Assembly (NCBI GenBank): GCA_942491465.1
Contig: CALOBA010000074.1
Coordinates: 1-64,000, forward strand
Direction: 5' to 3'
DNA from: CALOBA01 sp942491465
Lineage (GTDB): Bacteria; Pseudomonadota; Gammaproteobacteria; Chromatiales; Chromatiaceae
DNA: 64,000 nt
In this document: positions 1-9,407 of the stretch, piece by piece
Layout of the letters: each line of letters opens with the position of its first letter
How positions within the stretch are numbered: the first letter of the stretch is position 1
Position numbers and translations under genes: made by a program
Notes under the pieces: generated by a model
What the model was told of the DNA's origin: nothing
What the model saw: only the letters and a program-made list of their open reading frames with translations
Database searches by the model: none

Positions 1-130
1 GCGCGCTCACCGAGCCCTTGTGCCCCTCCAGCGCGTGCAGCAGGGCGCTACTGCCCGGGGCCCAGAGCCGCACGACACGATCATCGCCCGCCGAGGCGAG
101 CCAGCGCCCGTGCCCTCCGATACCCTGACA
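1..130 (-). pseudogene. WD40-repeat protein fragment, partial at left edge
   Basis: The minus strand reads one typical WD40 blade (GRWLASAGDDRVVRLW followed by LEGHKGSV) and continues off the left edge. Upstream in the same frame no ATG, GTG or TTG is seen before the sequence merges with the end of the neighbouring PIN-domain gene, so this is either the truncated 5' end of a WD40 gene or a displaced internal blade. WD40 propellers are scaffolds and in bacteria often sit C-terminal to kinases or NTPases; which kind this was cannot be told from one blade. Confidence 0.5.
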
Positions 131-132
131 AC

Positions 133-546
133 TCAGACCGCGAGGACCGGCGGCTTCAACTCCAGTCGCTTGGCCAGTTTGCGGAATCGTGCATCGAAGG
201 TCGCCAAGTGGCCGCAGTGCCCGGCCTGCGCCAGGTGCAATGCATCGGAGAAATCCATGCCCTGGCGAAGGCCCTCGACCGCCCGGGCGACGGCGGCAGC
301 CCGATCGACCACCAGGTTGTCGATCGCCAAGAGATCTTCGAGTAGGGCAACGATCTCTGCCTCGGGCAGGTCGTAGACGCCGCGCAGCACCCATTCCAGC
401 TCCTCGATCACGGTGACCGGCAGGAACAGCGCTTGACCGGATGAGAGCAATGCCCGCGCGGCCTGTTGTTGCGCCAGCGTGGCCGCGTCCGCGTCGGCTT
501 CCTCGACGATCGCGCGGGCGAGCACGTTGGTATCCAAGGCGATCAT
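133..546 (-). CDS. PIN-domain toxin, VapC type
   Basis: A 137-residue PIN-domain protein. The N-terminus MIALDTNVLAR carries the first acidic residue, an E-rich segment (VIEELEW) follows, then the third acidic motif DFSDALHLAQ and the C-terminal LATFDARFRKL, giving the usual four acidic metal ligands of a Mg-dependent RNase. The ATG overlaps the stop of the upstream antitoxin by four bases (ATGA), so the pair should be translationally coupled. VapC toxins cut tRNA or rRNA when the antitoxin is lost; the target here is unknown. The gene looks intact. Confidence 0.88.
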   Translation of the reverse strand: MIALDTNVLARAIVEEADADAATLAQQQAARALLSSGQALFLPVTVIEELEWVLRGVYDLPEAEIVALLEDLLAIDNLVVDRAAAVARAVEGLRQGMDFSDALHLAQAGHCGHLATFDARFRKLAKRLELKPPVLAV

Positions 547-812
547 GCGTCGTCTTGGCGCTGCGCCAAACGCGCCGCGCTCACGGAACCCTGCAGTTCC
601 TCGATGGCCACCGGCTTGCCTCGGTGCACGGCCCGGCCAAACAAGACCGACGCCGATTTTCCGCCCGTCTTGCCGACGGGCTCGATCAGGATGGCGCTGC
701 CGTCCGCCGCCAGACGCACCTGGACCTGAGCACCGGGAGAGAGGGCGATCTGTCGGCACAGATCCGCCGGCAGGACGACCTGCCGTTTCGCCGAAAGTGT
801 CATTGTGGCCAT
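543..812 (-). CDS. AbrB/MazE-type antitoxin
   Basis: An 89-residue protein whose N-terminus (MATMTLSAKRQVVLPADLCR) is a swapped-hairpin AbrB DNA-binding domain, the standard VapB/MazE fold. The C-terminal 40 residues probably fold on the toxin. It is first in a two-gene operon with the PIN toxin (4-bp overlap) and by family precedent represses its own promoter, which should lie just right of position 812. The ATG was chosen because it precedes the first beta strand directly; an upstream extension would be low-complexity. Confidence 0.85.
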   Translation of the reverse strand: MATMTLSAKRQVVLPADLCRQIALSPGAQVQVRLAADGSAILIEPVGKTGGKSASVLFGRAVHRGKPVAIEELQGSVSAARLAQRQDDA

Positions 813-1281
813 GGCGTTGTCTCCGAGTTGGTCAGCAGGCTGGCAGCTTAGTCCTTTGTCGGAAACTACCAGATGACGCAGGAGAGTTCGGAGGGGGAGA
901 GGAGGGTCGCCGTGTTCAACGCCGTTCAACGCCCCGGCCAGGGTGCCGCGCCCGATGGGCACGCTGCGCTTTGCCCATCTACGGGGTCGGCGTGGTTTCC
1001 GGCTCGGGGGAAACAGCAGGGACCGGGGGAAACAGGGACAGTGCGGCCTGGCAAGGTCGCATGTTCTAGCGGGTGAGAATCCCGACTGGGTAGTCGTGCA
1101 CCGCGAGCCCAGTATCGAGCCTTGCGGTGTAGCTGTTTTCCCCAGGTCGCCATGGTCCCGACCCGTGATCGTCGCGCCGCTCCAGCGGTACCTGTCTCGG
1201 CAAGGACAGCTACGTCTCCCGCAAGACGGGGCCATCCCAAGACGGGGGCACATCCCAAGACCACCCAAGACGGGGTCACGC
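813..1281. other. Gene-free stretch with short direct repeats upstream of a transposase
   Basis: No convincing gene. The last 60 bases before the transposase start contain three copies of CCCAAGAC (starting at 1236, 1254 and 1264), which fits the habit of RAYT transposases to sit beside their own small repeats. The promoter of the leftward antitoxin operon should lie near 820-860. Confidence 0.5.
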
Positions 1282-2251
1282 ATGGCAAGACCGTTGCGCA
1301 TCGGGCTTCCCGGAGCGCTCTACCACGTCACCTCGCGCGGTGATGGGCGGGAAGACATCTACCGGGGCGACACCGACCGACAGGCGTTCTTGGCGGTGTT
1401 CGAGGAGGTGTGCGAGCGCTTCAACTGGTGGGCGCACGCTTACTGCCTGATGACCAACCACTACCACCTCCTGGTCGAGACGCCCGACGGGAATCTCTCC
1501 AAGGGGATGCGCCAGCTGAACGGCGTCTATACCCAGCGATTCAACTCGGAGCACGGGCGCTGCGGGCACGTCTTTCAAGGGCGCTACAAGGCGATCATCG
1601 TGCAGAAGGAGTCGTATCTGACGGCGCTCTCGCGTTACGTGGTGCTGAATCCGGTGCGGGCGCGGATGGTCGCGCGGCCTGAGGGATTGGCCTTGGAGCA
1701 GCTATCGGGCCACGCTGGGAGAAGCGCCCTGTCCGCCGTGGCTGCTTCGGGACTGGTTGCTCTCGACGTTCGGGGGGACCCAGCGCGCGGCGGTCTCCGC
1801 CTATCGCCGTTTCGTCGAGGACGGCATCGGCGAGCCCGGGCCTTGGGAGCAGCTACGACACCAGGTCTTTCTCGGCTCTGAGACCTTCGTGGAAGGGGTT
1901 CGGCGGAAGCAGCCAGCCGACCGCGATCTCACGGAAGTCCCCCGCGCCCAGCGCCGCCCGAAGCCCAAGCCTCTATTTGACTACGCCCGCGCCCATCGCG
2001 ATCGAGATGAGGCGATCGCCGCGGCGTACGCGAGCGGGGGCTACACGCTGAAGGAGATCGGCGCGTTCTTCGGACTACACTACGCGCAGGTCAGCCGCAT
2101 CGCTCGGAAGGTGCGCGATGCAAAAGACAAGACCGTGGTGCGAGTCCCGCGCAAAAAACAAGACCCCGCTTTCCCGCTAAATGGTGACCTCGGTGACATT
2201 CGCACGCCTCCCGCGCGGGAAACCGGTGTGCTAACCTATGCCACAACCTAG
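1282..2251 (+). pseudogene. REP-associated tyrosine transposase (RAYT, Y1_Tnp), frameshifted
   Basis: The N-terminal part from MARPLRIG has the HUH pair (MTNHYHLLVET) and the likely catalytic tyrosine in SRYVVLNPVRARM. After ARPE the frame breaks: deleting one G from the run at about 1682-1684 restores the family signature EDWPWSSYRATLG and runs into the downstream frame (LLSTFGGT onward), which ends with an HTH (YTLKEIGAFFGLHYAQVSRI) and a stop at 2251. The full element would be about 320 residues, normal for a RAYT with a C-terminal HTH. RAYTs mobilise REP palindromes, and REP-like hairpins lie 1.5 kb to the right. The lesion could be genuine or a homopolymer sequencing error. Confidence 0.85.
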
Positions 2252-2271
2252 GCCAAAACCGGAGATGCCCT

Positions 2272-2505
2272 TTGAACGCTCCGCGCCGCGCAACCCTCTT
2301 TACGAACGGTCGCAACCAAGCGATCCGCATTCCGCGGGACTTTGAGCTGCCGGGCAAAGAGGTCCTGATCCGCAAGGACGGCGATCGGCTGATCATCGAG
2401 CCCGTGCCGCCGCCGCGACTGCTGGCCGTCTTGGCAACGCTCGACCCGCTCGACGAGACCTTGCCGACGATCGACGATCAACCGCCCGAGCCTGTCGATC
2501 TGTAG
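2272..2505 (+). CDS. vapB: VapB-type antitoxin (AbrB fold)
   Basis: A 77-residue protein of the VapB type: TLFTNGRNQAIRIPRDFEL is the classic VapB DNA-binding strand-helix, followed by an acidic tail. It starts at a TTG seven bases after a GGAG Shine-Dalgarno at 2261; no in-frame ATG fits. A VapC toxin begins 12 bases after its stop, so they form an operon. VapB neutralises VapC and, with it, represses the operon promoter, expected between 2180 and 2260. Confidence 0.85.
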   Translation: MNAPRRATLFTNGRNQAIRIPRDFELPGKEVLIRKDGDRLIIEPVPPPRLLAVLATLDPLDETLPTIDDQPPEPVDL

Positions 2506-2517
2506 CGGGCTCCAAGT

Positions 2518-2958
2518 ATGGCAAAGCCGCTGTATCTCCTCGACACCAACATCCTCTCCGATCTCGTGCGGCATCCGGCAGGTCGCATCCATGACTGCAT
2601 CGCCGAGCGCGGAGAAGACAGCGTCTGCACCAGCATCATCGTGGTCGCTGAATTGCGCTTCGGTGCCGCCAAGAAGGGCTCGGAGCGACTGACTAACCAG
2701 GTTGAAGCCGTCCTGGGCGCCTTGGATATCCTGCCCGTTGACCAGCCCGTTGATCGCAAGTACGCCGAGATCAGAACGGTGCTGGAACGAGCCGGCACCC
2801 CGATCGGGGCGAACGACCTTCTAATTGCGGCGCATGCGGTTGCAAACGGACTGACCGTAGTCACCAATAACGAGGCGGAATTTCGGCGGGTTCCTGATCT
2901 GAGGGTGGAGAACTGGCTATTGCGTGTTGACCCAGATCCCGACGAGATCGACCGGTGA
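2518..2958 (+). CDS. vapC: VapC toxin, PIN-domain RNase
   Basis: A 146-residue PIN-domain toxin with all expected acidic motifs: LLDTNILSDLV near the start, VVAELRFG, GANDLLIAAHA and TNNEAEFRRV near the end. Length and motif order match tRNA-fMet-cleaving VapC proteins of enteric type, although the target is inferred only by family. It lies directly downstream of vapB and appears complete. This is the second PIN toxin within 3 kb, the two modules flanking a RAYT transposase. Confidence 0.9.
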   Translation: MAKPLYLLDTNILSDLVRHPAGRIHDCIAERGEDSVCTSIIVVAELRFGAAKKGSERLTNQVEAVLGALDILPVDQPVDRKYAEIRTVLERAGTPIGANDLLIAAHAVANGLTVVTNNEAEFRRVPDLRVENWLLRVDPDPDEIDR

Positions 2959-3329
2959 GCACAGCGCTGAGATTTGTGCAAAAAACCCCCTCCAGCTCAA
3001 GAGATCCTCGTCCCTTTCCTGAATTCCTCTATAACAGGGAGAAAACGTGGTCTGTCCCTGAGGTATCCCCATGAAATAAGTCGGCTGATCAGTGGGTTAC
3101 AGATACCCTGAGCTTTGAGCCCGCCCCCGCGGCGTCGCTGGTGTTTGTGTGAACGTTGATCGGAAACGAAATTGTGTGGAGATACCTCGGGGTGTGGCTG
3201 TTTTTTCGTTTCGTTGTTTGGCGCTCGGCTCCGCGCCGAGGTATCCGCCACCCCAGAAACCAGGACACGCACCCCGGGCGACGCGACCTACCAAGGAAGA
3301 AAGACCCAACAGAGGAGCGACCCGGGGCC
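2959..3329. other. Gene-free stretch after vapC
   Basis: No credible gene on either strand. A small AT-rich patch near 3160-3220 interrupts otherwise GC-rich DNA. No terminator or RNA gene was recognised. Confidence 0.4.
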
Positions 3330-3545
3330 AGCCCGGCGGCCCCCCGGACCCGGCCGGGGGACCCGGCCGGGGCCCCGGGCGGGCGGGCCGGGCCCGGCCG
3401 GGGGACCCGCCCGAAGGGCGCGCCACCCAAAAGCCGCCCCCCCAGGCGGCGGGGCGCCCCCCCGCGGCGAGGCGCGGGCGCCCGCGCGGCCCGGGCCGCG
3501 GGCGCGGCGCGGCGCCCCAGGGCCCGGCCACGAGGGGGGGCTGAG
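3330..3545. other. G/C-only low-complexity tract
   Basis: About 215 bases composed almost entirely of G and C runs (repeated CCCGG, GGGCC and CGGGG words) with almost no A or T. It does not resemble coding DNA in any frame, although all frames stay open because stops need A or T. It may be an extreme local repeat or an assembly or base-calling artefact. Confidence 0.6.
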
Positions 3546-3640
3546 GAACGAAACCGGGCGGCGACTGGGCCGGTGTGCGCTGGTGGACGCTGGGTTTCGC
3601 AGGCGCAATCTAGCCTACCGGCTGCTCGTACCTGATCGTC

Positions 3641-3756
3641 ACGACGCTCCAGCGTCGGCGACTCCGTCAGCGCGCCAGCGCCGGCGCGGCGCCCCGCGCT
3701 CGTCCACGGGGCGCTGGAGCGCCTGGGGACGCGCGACGACGCTGGAGCGTCGTCGC
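3641..3756. repeat. Hairpin repeats built on GACGCTCCAGCGTC
   Basis: The segment opens with the near-palindrome ACGACGCTCCAGCGTCG and closes with GACGACGCTGGAGCGTCGTC, a perfect hairpin with a 2-base loop. Between them is a GCGCTCGTCCACGGGGCGCT word that recurs at about 14238 before the 97-bp repeat array. Such paired hairpins are typical REP/BIME-type intergenic units and may be substrates of RAYT transposases. Confidence 0.65.
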
Positions 3757-3768
3757 GATCACGAGACG

Positions 3769-3855
3769 GTAGGTCGGGTTACCGATAGCCTAACCCGACA
3801 ATCAGCGACTTGCGCACTCGCGTTGTCGGGTTGCGCTGCGCCAACCCGACCTACC
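3769..3855. repeat. REP-like inverted pair (GGTAGGTCGGGTT type)
   Basis: Two inverted-repeat units stand back to back: TAGGTCGGGTT...AACCCGACA and TGTCGGGTTGCG...CAACCCGACCTA. Together they form a long imperfect hairpin just downstream of the end of the minus-strand NTPase gene, where it could also act as a transcription terminator or stabiliser for that gene. Confidence 0.65.
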
Positions 3856-3890
3856 GCTCGGCGCGATCACAGCAACCCCCGGCTCACCGA

Positions 3891-6800
3891 TCATCGGGCC
3901 AGCTCGCTTCTGACTGCGCGCGCCGGGCAACGCGCTGTATCCAGCCGGATCGCGACAACTGCCGCATCAGCCAGGTCAGGGCGCGCGGCAGCCCGGCAAG
4001 CATGCATGCCCCGCGCAACCCCTTGCCCAAGCTCGTAGCGCTGGATCTGGGACCAGCCCAGCTCGCCGCGAGCGGCCAGGAGGTCGTCGCGCATGCCCTC
4101 TCTGATCTCGATCGCGGCGCCGTAGTCGGCGACGGCCGCGGCCGGGCCGTGGCCGCCGGCGTCCTGCTTGGCGAGGCCGCGGTTGCTGTAGGCCGTCGCC
4201 AGGTGGTTGCGCCAGATGGGATCATCGGCCGCCTGCATGGCCTCGGCCTGGAGGATGGCCAGGGTCCACCATTGGTGGGCCTCGCTCAGCCTGAGGTCGT
4301 GGTAGGCGGTCGTCGCCTGGTCGTTGATGGCCCAGAACAGCCGGGTGCTGCCGCTGATCCGCTCGGCCAGTCCGGCATCGCCGCTGAGCCGGGCATGGGC
4401 CAGGGCGTAGCGCAGGCGGGTCGGGGTGGCGGGGGTTGGGGCGGGGGCGTCGCCGGCGGCGGGCGGTTCGATGAGGTCGAGGGTCTCGGCGGCGAGGCGC
4501 TGGTGGGTCTCGGCGAGGCGGGGGCCGAGGGTGGGGTGGGCGGCGATGGCGTCGAGCAGGCCCTTGACGCCGAGGCGGTAGCGGGCGGCGGGGGCGGCCT
4601 CGCCGCGCCAGGTGCCGAGGGCGGCGCGCAGGCGGTAGAGGAGCAGGATGAGGTCGGCGTCGGGGCCGCGGATGGGGTCGGGCTGGTGGCTGAGGTCGGC
4701 GAGGGCGTCGAGCGGCAGGCCGCGCCAGTCGGCGTCCACCGGCAGCGGGTCGGGGCTGGCGTTGACCAGCCAGCCGTGGGCCTGCTCGGCGGCGGCCAGG
4801 GTGAGCAGGATGAGCCTGGCCAGCTCGGCCTGCTTGGGGCCGAGGGTCTCGGGCAGGCGCTCGAGGTAGTCGCTGAACAGGTCGGCCGGGGCGGGCAGGG
4901 CGTCGATGCGGGCGCGATCGAGCAGCAAGTCGCGCTCGATGATGCGGTCCACCAGGAAGGCCAGCTGCAGGAAGCGGCGCTCGGCCTTGGCGAGCAGGTC
5001 GGTGAAGAGCTGGTCGAGGTCGGCATCGACGGCGGCTTGGGCGGCGGCCTCGGCGGCGGCTTGGCCCTCGCCGGCGGCGCGGCGGCGGGCGAGCAGGGCC
5101 TTGCGGGCGGGGGCCAGCTCGCGCCGGGTCCAGGCGCGCATCAGGGCCTGGTAGTCGGGGTCGTTGCGGTCGATGGCGTGGCAGATGAGGCCGCGGTCGG
5201 GGTCGGGCCGGAGGTGGGCGGTGCGGCTCCAGACCCAGGGCGGGCAGCCGTGGGCGGCGCGGGCGGCGTCGGCCCGGTCGTCGGGGTCGTGGCGCAGGCG
5301 GGAGGTGAGCAGCAGATAGGTGGCGGGCGGCAGCCGGTCGGGGGTGGGCAGGAAGTCGAGCAGGCTGCGCTCGTCGGCGGCGGGCGGGCGCAGCTCGTCG
5401 AGGCCGTCGAGGCAGATCAGCAGCGGGCCGCTGTGGTCGGCAAGGGCGCGGAACGCGGCGAGCTTGGCGGCCAGCTCGGCGCTGGGGTGGTTGGCGTGCT
5501 CGTCGAACTGGGGCAGGCGCAGATCGTTGCGCTCGGCCAGGTCCAGGGCCGCGGCCAGGCCCCGCTCCAGCAGCGGCAGCAGGGCGCTGGGGCCGAAGCG
5601 GTATTCCTTGCGGATGTAGACGGCGGCGACGCGCAGATCGTCCACCAGCGCCGGCTCGCCGATGGCGCCGGCCTCGGCCAGGCCGCGGACCAGGTGGCTC
5701 TTGCCGCAGTGGGCCGGGGCCTGGAGCCAGAACAGGCCGCGGTCGCGGCGGCGCAGCAGGTCCGCCAGGGGTGCGCGCAGGTAGTCGGGGGAGAGGTAGC
5801 GGCGCTCGAAGGCGAGGCCGTCGAGCAGCCGCTGGACGCTGGCCTGGAGCAGGGTCTGTTGCCCGTCGGGGCCGTTCGCGTCGACCGGCGGGGCTAGGTT
5901 CAGGGCAGGGTCCAGGGCCGGGGCCAGCCGGCGGCGGTCGGCGTGCAGGTCGCGCACCTGGTGCCAGGTGAGGCGCTGGCGGTGGCCTTGCAGGTAGTCG
6001 AGCAGGTCGAAGCGCGCGCCGTCGCGGTCGGCGCCGTTGAAGAAGAAGGCGTCTTGATAGCCGCAGATGGCGCAGTGGCGCCCGGCCAGGTAGGGGCCGA
6101 GGTCCAGCGGCGCGCCGGTGGCGGGCTGGAGCTGGATGCTGGCCGGGCGCTCGGCGTCGGCATGGGCGCGGGCTTGGTCGTGGTGCTCGCGGATGCTGCG
6201 CCAGCCGCGCAGGGGGCGGGTCTCGGCGGCGGTGGCGATGGCGAGGCCGAGGCCGCGCCAGGGGTCGGCGGCGACGGCGAAGGCGAGGCCCTCGGCCAGT
6301 GGGACGATGGACTCGGCGGGTGGGTTCATGCCGGCCCGCCGCCAGTCGTCGGCGCCCAGGTCGCCGAGCAGATGGTGGCGCAGCAGGGTGACCACCTCGG
6401 CCTCGTCGCGGCGCCAGGCGCCGTGGCCCTCGGCGTTGCGCAGCGCGACCTGGGCCCAGAGGGCGTTGGTCAGCTTGGTGCGCTTGCCGTTGGGCCGCTG
6501 GAACAGGTCGGCCAGGGTCGGCGCGGTCAGCGGCTCGGCATCCTCGGGCCAGCCGCGCACCGCCGGGACCAGGTGGGTGTCGAGCAGGGCGAGCCAGTCG
6601 CCCATGGCCGGGTGCTTGCCGTAGAGGGTCTGGTGGATGCGGGCGGCCAAGGCCGGCGGGGGCTGGTGGCTCAGCAGGTCGCGGGCCAGGATCACTGCCG
6701 GCAGCTTGATCAGCACCTCGGCCAGGTCGCGCAGCTGGGCGAGGGCGGCGCCCTGGTTGCCGTCGGCCAGGCGCTCGCCCAGTGCTTGGGCCTCGTGGGC

Positions 6801-7127
6801 GATGGGGCCGGGCCAGGTCTCCAGCAGGTCCGCCAGCCAGGGCTGGGCGGACCAGGCATCGGCGAGGCGGCGGCAGGCGGCGCGGGGGGCGTCGAGCTCG
6901 GCGGGGTCGGTGGCCGGGGGTGGACTGTCGAGGAGTTGGTCGACGGCGTCGATCAGGCGTTGGGCCTCGGCCTGGCCGTCGAGCACCCGGGCCAGCTCGG
7001 CCGCGGGCGCGCGGATCAGTCGGTGTCCGTGCCAGCCGCGCTCGGCGAAGGCGGCGGCGTGCTGGCCCGGATGGAACAGCGCGGAATCCGGGAATCGGCG
7101 TCGACCACAGAACCCGCGTTGCTCCAT
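3891..7127 (-). CDS. HEPN-like / zinc-ribbon / NACHT NTPase with TPR-like tail (paralogue A)
   Basis: A 1078-residue multidomain protein. Around residues 200-235 the helical segment ends in LRNAEGHG, which fits the HEPN signature R-x4-6-H with a polar residue after R. A CxxC knuckle (CAICGYQDAFFFNG) lies near 349. The NTPase has Walker A APAHCGKS near 470-477 and Walker B LLICLDGLDEL near 570, the DGLDE form being typical of NACHT/STAND proteins. A long helical region follows and a single TPR-like unit (NRGLAKQ...AVADYGAAIEIREG) near 980. The last 50 residues look out of frame: another frame over 3884-4060 reads a more hydrophobic tail, so a 3' frameshift is possible. The start is uncertain; unlike its paralogue it lacks an N-terminal zinc ribbon. 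It lies 122 bases after a membrane-protein gene on the same strand. A defence or conflict role is inferred. Confidence 0.75.
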   Translation of the reverse strand: MEQRGFCGRRRFPDSALFHPGQHAAAFAERGWHGHRLIRAPAAELARVLDGQAEAQRLIDAVDQLLDSPPPATDPAELDAPRAACRRLADAWSAQPWLADLLETWPGPIAHEAQALGERLADGNQGAALAQLRDLAEVLIKLPAVILARDLLSHQPPPALAARIHQTLYGKHPAMGDWLALLDTHLVPAVRGWPEDAEPLTAPTLADLFQRPNGKRTKLTNALWAQVALRNAEGHGAWRRDEAEVVTLLRHHLLGDLGADDWRRAGMNPPAESIVPLAEGLAFAVAADPWRGLGLAIATAAETRPLRGWRSIREHHDQARAHADAERPASIQLQPATGAPLDLGPYLAGRHCAICGYQDAFFFNGADRDGARFDLLDYLQGHRQRLTWHQVRDLHADRRRLAPALDPALNLAPPVDANGPDGQQTLLQASVQRLLDGLAFERRYLSPDYLRAPLADLLRRRDRGLFWLQAPAHCGKSHLVRGLAEAGAIGEPALVDDLRVAAVYIRKEYRFGPSALLPLLERGLAAALDLAERNDLRLPQFDEHANHPSAELAAKLAAFRALADHSGPLLICLDGLDELRPPAADERSLLDFLPTPDRLPPATYLLLTSRLRHDPDDRADAARAAHGCPPWVWSRTAHLRPDPDRGLICHAIDRNDPDYQALMRAWTRRELAPARKALLARRRAAGEGQAAAEAAAQAAVDADLDQLFTDLLAKAERRFLQLAFLVDRIIERDLLLDRARIDALPAPADLFSDYLERLPETLGPKQAELARLILLTLAAAEQAHGWLVNASPDPLPVDADWRGLPLDALADLSHQPDPIRGPDADLILLLYRLRAALGTWRGEAAPAARYRLGVKGLLDAIAAHPTLGPRLAETHQRLAAETLDLIEPPAAGDAPAPTPATPTRLRYALAHARLSGDAGLAERISGSTRLFWAINDQATTAYHDLRLSEAHQWWTLAILQAEAMQAADDPIWRNHLATAYSNRGLAKQDAGGHGPAAAVADYGAAIEIREGMRDDLLAARGELGWSQIQRYELGQGVARGMHACRAAARPDLADAAVVAIRLDTARCPARAVRSELAR

Positions 7128-7249
7128 CCGCGTCGCTCGCTTGGGTGCAGGCCCCGCGCGGAGACGGCAACGCTGAGCAGCGATTCGGCGCCGCCACGGC
7201 GCCGCCGGGCATGATGCGGGCAAATCGGTCTTGGTTCGGCCGCGCAGCT

Positions 7250-8842
7250 TCAACGAGGCTTCAATCCCCCGCTGCCGACGGCCAAGGCGGCCCCCACGGC
7301 AATCGCCGTCGAGACGCCGATCTGCACCAGCGCGGTCAGCCCCGGCGACCAGCTCAGCCACCCCGCCATCGCCTCCAGCGCCAGCAGCTCCTTGGCGATG
7401 GTGAAGCTCGTCAGCCAGGCGATGCCGAGCACGCCGAGCATCGAGGCCCAGCGCCAGCGCCGTTCCTGGCGGGCGGCACGGGCCTCGTCGCGGCGCTCGG
7501 CCACCCGCGACAGATAGGCGTCGATCTGCGCGCTGTCGCGGTCGAGCTCGTCGAGCATCCGGTCCAGCCCCAGGGCCGAGCGCAGGGCGGCGTTGACATC
7601 GTTGTGCATGCCGATCCGGCTGACCCGACTGAAGCGGAAGCACAGCGAGAAGCGGGTCAGCGACAGGCGCACCCGCTCCAGCAGGGCGATGTCGTTGGCC
7701 GCGACATTGTCGGTCCCATCGGGCCAGATGCCGGCCGCGGCCGTGGCGTCGAGCAGGAAGCCAAGCTCGTGGTAGGCCAGCAGCCCGATGGGCAGGTAGT
7801 GGCCGCGGAAGGTCTTGCGCTCGTAGTCGGCCAGGAACGGCGGCAGCTCGGCGCCGTCGAGGGGATACAGTACGCTTGCGCCGCCCTCCGGCGCGAACCG
7901 ATGCGCCACATTGGCGAAATGGCGCACATCGACCACGCCGACGGGGGCGTCGGCGGGCCGGTAGTCGTCGGTGTAGTGGCGCGCGAGTCGGGTCAGCAGG
8001 GCATCGAGGGCGCTCGGGTCGGGCCGCGCCGCCAGCCGCAGGTAGGTCAGGCTGAAGACCCGATCGCTGCGCGGCGCCGCCGCCCCCGGCGCCAGCAGGC
8101 CGCGCAACAGCGTGCCCAGCGAGAAGGTCGGGGCATCGGCCAGCCGCGCGCCCTCGGCGTCCAGCCAGGTCAGGCGGTTGACCCGCGCCAGCAGGGCCAG
8201 GGCCTCGACGACCAGGTAGGGGTCCGGCGGCCGGCCATCGTCGGGCGCGATCGCCACCCGCGCCAGCAGGATCCCTTGACCGGTGCGGAAGACCACCCGG
8301 CGCACCTCGGTGACCTCAAGCGGCAGCCATGCGCCATCGAAGCCCGCGACGCGCCCGGCGATGCGCCCGCGCGCCGCATCGGTCAGCAGCAGCGCGAGCC
8401 GCAACGCCCGGCGCTCGGCCGCTGGCAGCCCCCGCGGATAGACCAGGCGCTTGCCGCCCACAAGCTTGCGCCCGTCCGCTCCCAGTTCGGCGACCTCGGC
8501 GAACCGATCCGCGCCATCCTGATCGCCACCGCCCATCCCCAACAACCGGCGGATATGCGGATACAGATCATCGCCCACCGCCAGCGCGCCCGGCTGCCAC
8601 AGGGGACGCGCGCCCGCTTTGGCGCCGATGCTGCCCAGCAGCGACCCCGGCAGCCAATGCCCCGGCGTCTCGTCAGCGCGTTGGGCGGTCTGCACGTCGG
8701 CCAGCGTCGGCCCCGGCGCCGGCGGCCATAAGGCCCTGACCGAGGCAATAGCAAAGCCAACAGCCATGGTCCTGCGCCGGCGGCAGCGCCGAGGCGCGGC
8801 GTTCTGGTCGATCCGCCCGTCAAGGTCGGTTGCTCTGGTCAT
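7250..8842 (-). CDS. Two-TM membrane protein of unknown function, upstream of the NACHT gene
   Basis: A 530-residue protein with a GGAG Shine-Dalgarno seven bases before the ATG at 8842. Most of it is soluble; residues about 430-460 are a charged helix (LDRMLDELDRDSAQIDAYLS), then two hydrophobic segments near 466-486 and 500-524 separated by a short loop, and a tiny cytoplasmic end. This soluble-domain, long-helix, two-TM layout recalls CorA-like proteins, but no GMN motif is seen, so transport is not claimed. It shares strand and probably a transcript with the NACHT protein that follows, which suggests a partner or membrane effector. I do not recognise the family. Confidence 0.7.
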   Translation of the reverse strand: MTRATDLDGRIDQNAAPRRCRRRRTMAVGFAIASVRALWPPAPGPTLADVQTAQRADETPGHWLPGSLLGSIGAKAGARPLWQPGALAVGDDLYPHIRRLLGMGGGDQDGADRFAEVAELGADGRKLVGGKRLVYPRGLPAAERRALRLALLLTDAARGRIAGRVAGFDGAWLPLEVTEVRRVVFRTGQGILLARVAIAPDDGRPPDPYLVVEALALLARVNRLTWLDAEGARLADAPTFSLGTLLRGLLAPGAAAPRSDRVFSLTYLRLAARPDPSALDALLTRLARHYTDDYRPADAPVGVVDVRHFANVAHRFAPEGGASVLYPLDGAELPPFLADYERKTFRGHYLPIGLLAYHELGFLLDATAAAGIWPDGTDNVAANDIALLERVRLSLTRFSLCFRFSRVSRIGMHNDVNAALRSALGLDRMLDELDRDSAQIDAYLSRVAERRDEARAARQERRWRWASMLGVLGIAWLTSFTIAKELLALEAMAGWLSWSPGLTALVQIGVSTAIAVGAALAVGSGGLKPR

Positions 8843-9034
8843 CGAGGCTCCGGTCTTCGGCAGCGCGGCAGCGCGCTCATCTGCATCTGACAAACCGCGA
8901 ACCATACACCCCTGGTGCGTCGGCTTCAGGCCCGGACGGCAGATGCGCTTCGCTTATCCGCTCTACAACCGACCCCAGCCGCGGACTTCAGTTAGTAACG
9001 GTTCACTAACAAGTTAAACAACTCCATAGCACGA

Positions 9035-9289
<255 letters not shown>

Positions 9290-9297
9290 TTTGTATT

Positions 9298-9329
9298 CGA
9301 TTACGACAACGACAACGACAACGACAACG
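9298..9329. repeat. Inverted partner array, (GACAAC)4 with conserved CGATTAC edge
   Basis: Four units of GACAAC preceded by CGATTAC. This is the exact reverse complement of the end of the array at 9079-9110. The same CGATTACGACAACGACAACG edge recurs at 15753, so the arrays behave like ends of a dispersed element. Confidence 0.9.
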
Positions 9330-9380
9330 ACACGCTAGCAAACACATCATGTAGAGGCCGAACCCTTCGGCAAGGGCTTC

Positions 9381-9407
9381 GATCCCGATCCCGATCCCGA
9401 TCCCGAT
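9381..9407. repeat. Hexanucleotide microsatellite (GATCCC)4
   Basis: Four tandem GATCCC units plus a partial fifth, in the leader region about 145 bases upstream of the second NACHT gene. Copy number could vary by slippage. Confidence 0.9.

Noticed and set aside
1060..1150. Group II intron RNA fragment (GCGGGTGAGAATCCCGAC and CACCGCGAGCC words)
   Set aside because: The words recall group II intron domain I, but no domain V or VI hairpin or reverse transcriptase is present, so evidence is too weak.
3810..7214. Long plus-strand open frames opposite the NACHT gene
   Set aside because: They are Gly/Val-rich mirror translations of the very GC-rich minus-strand gene, without domains; the minus strand carries the recognisable NTPase motifs.
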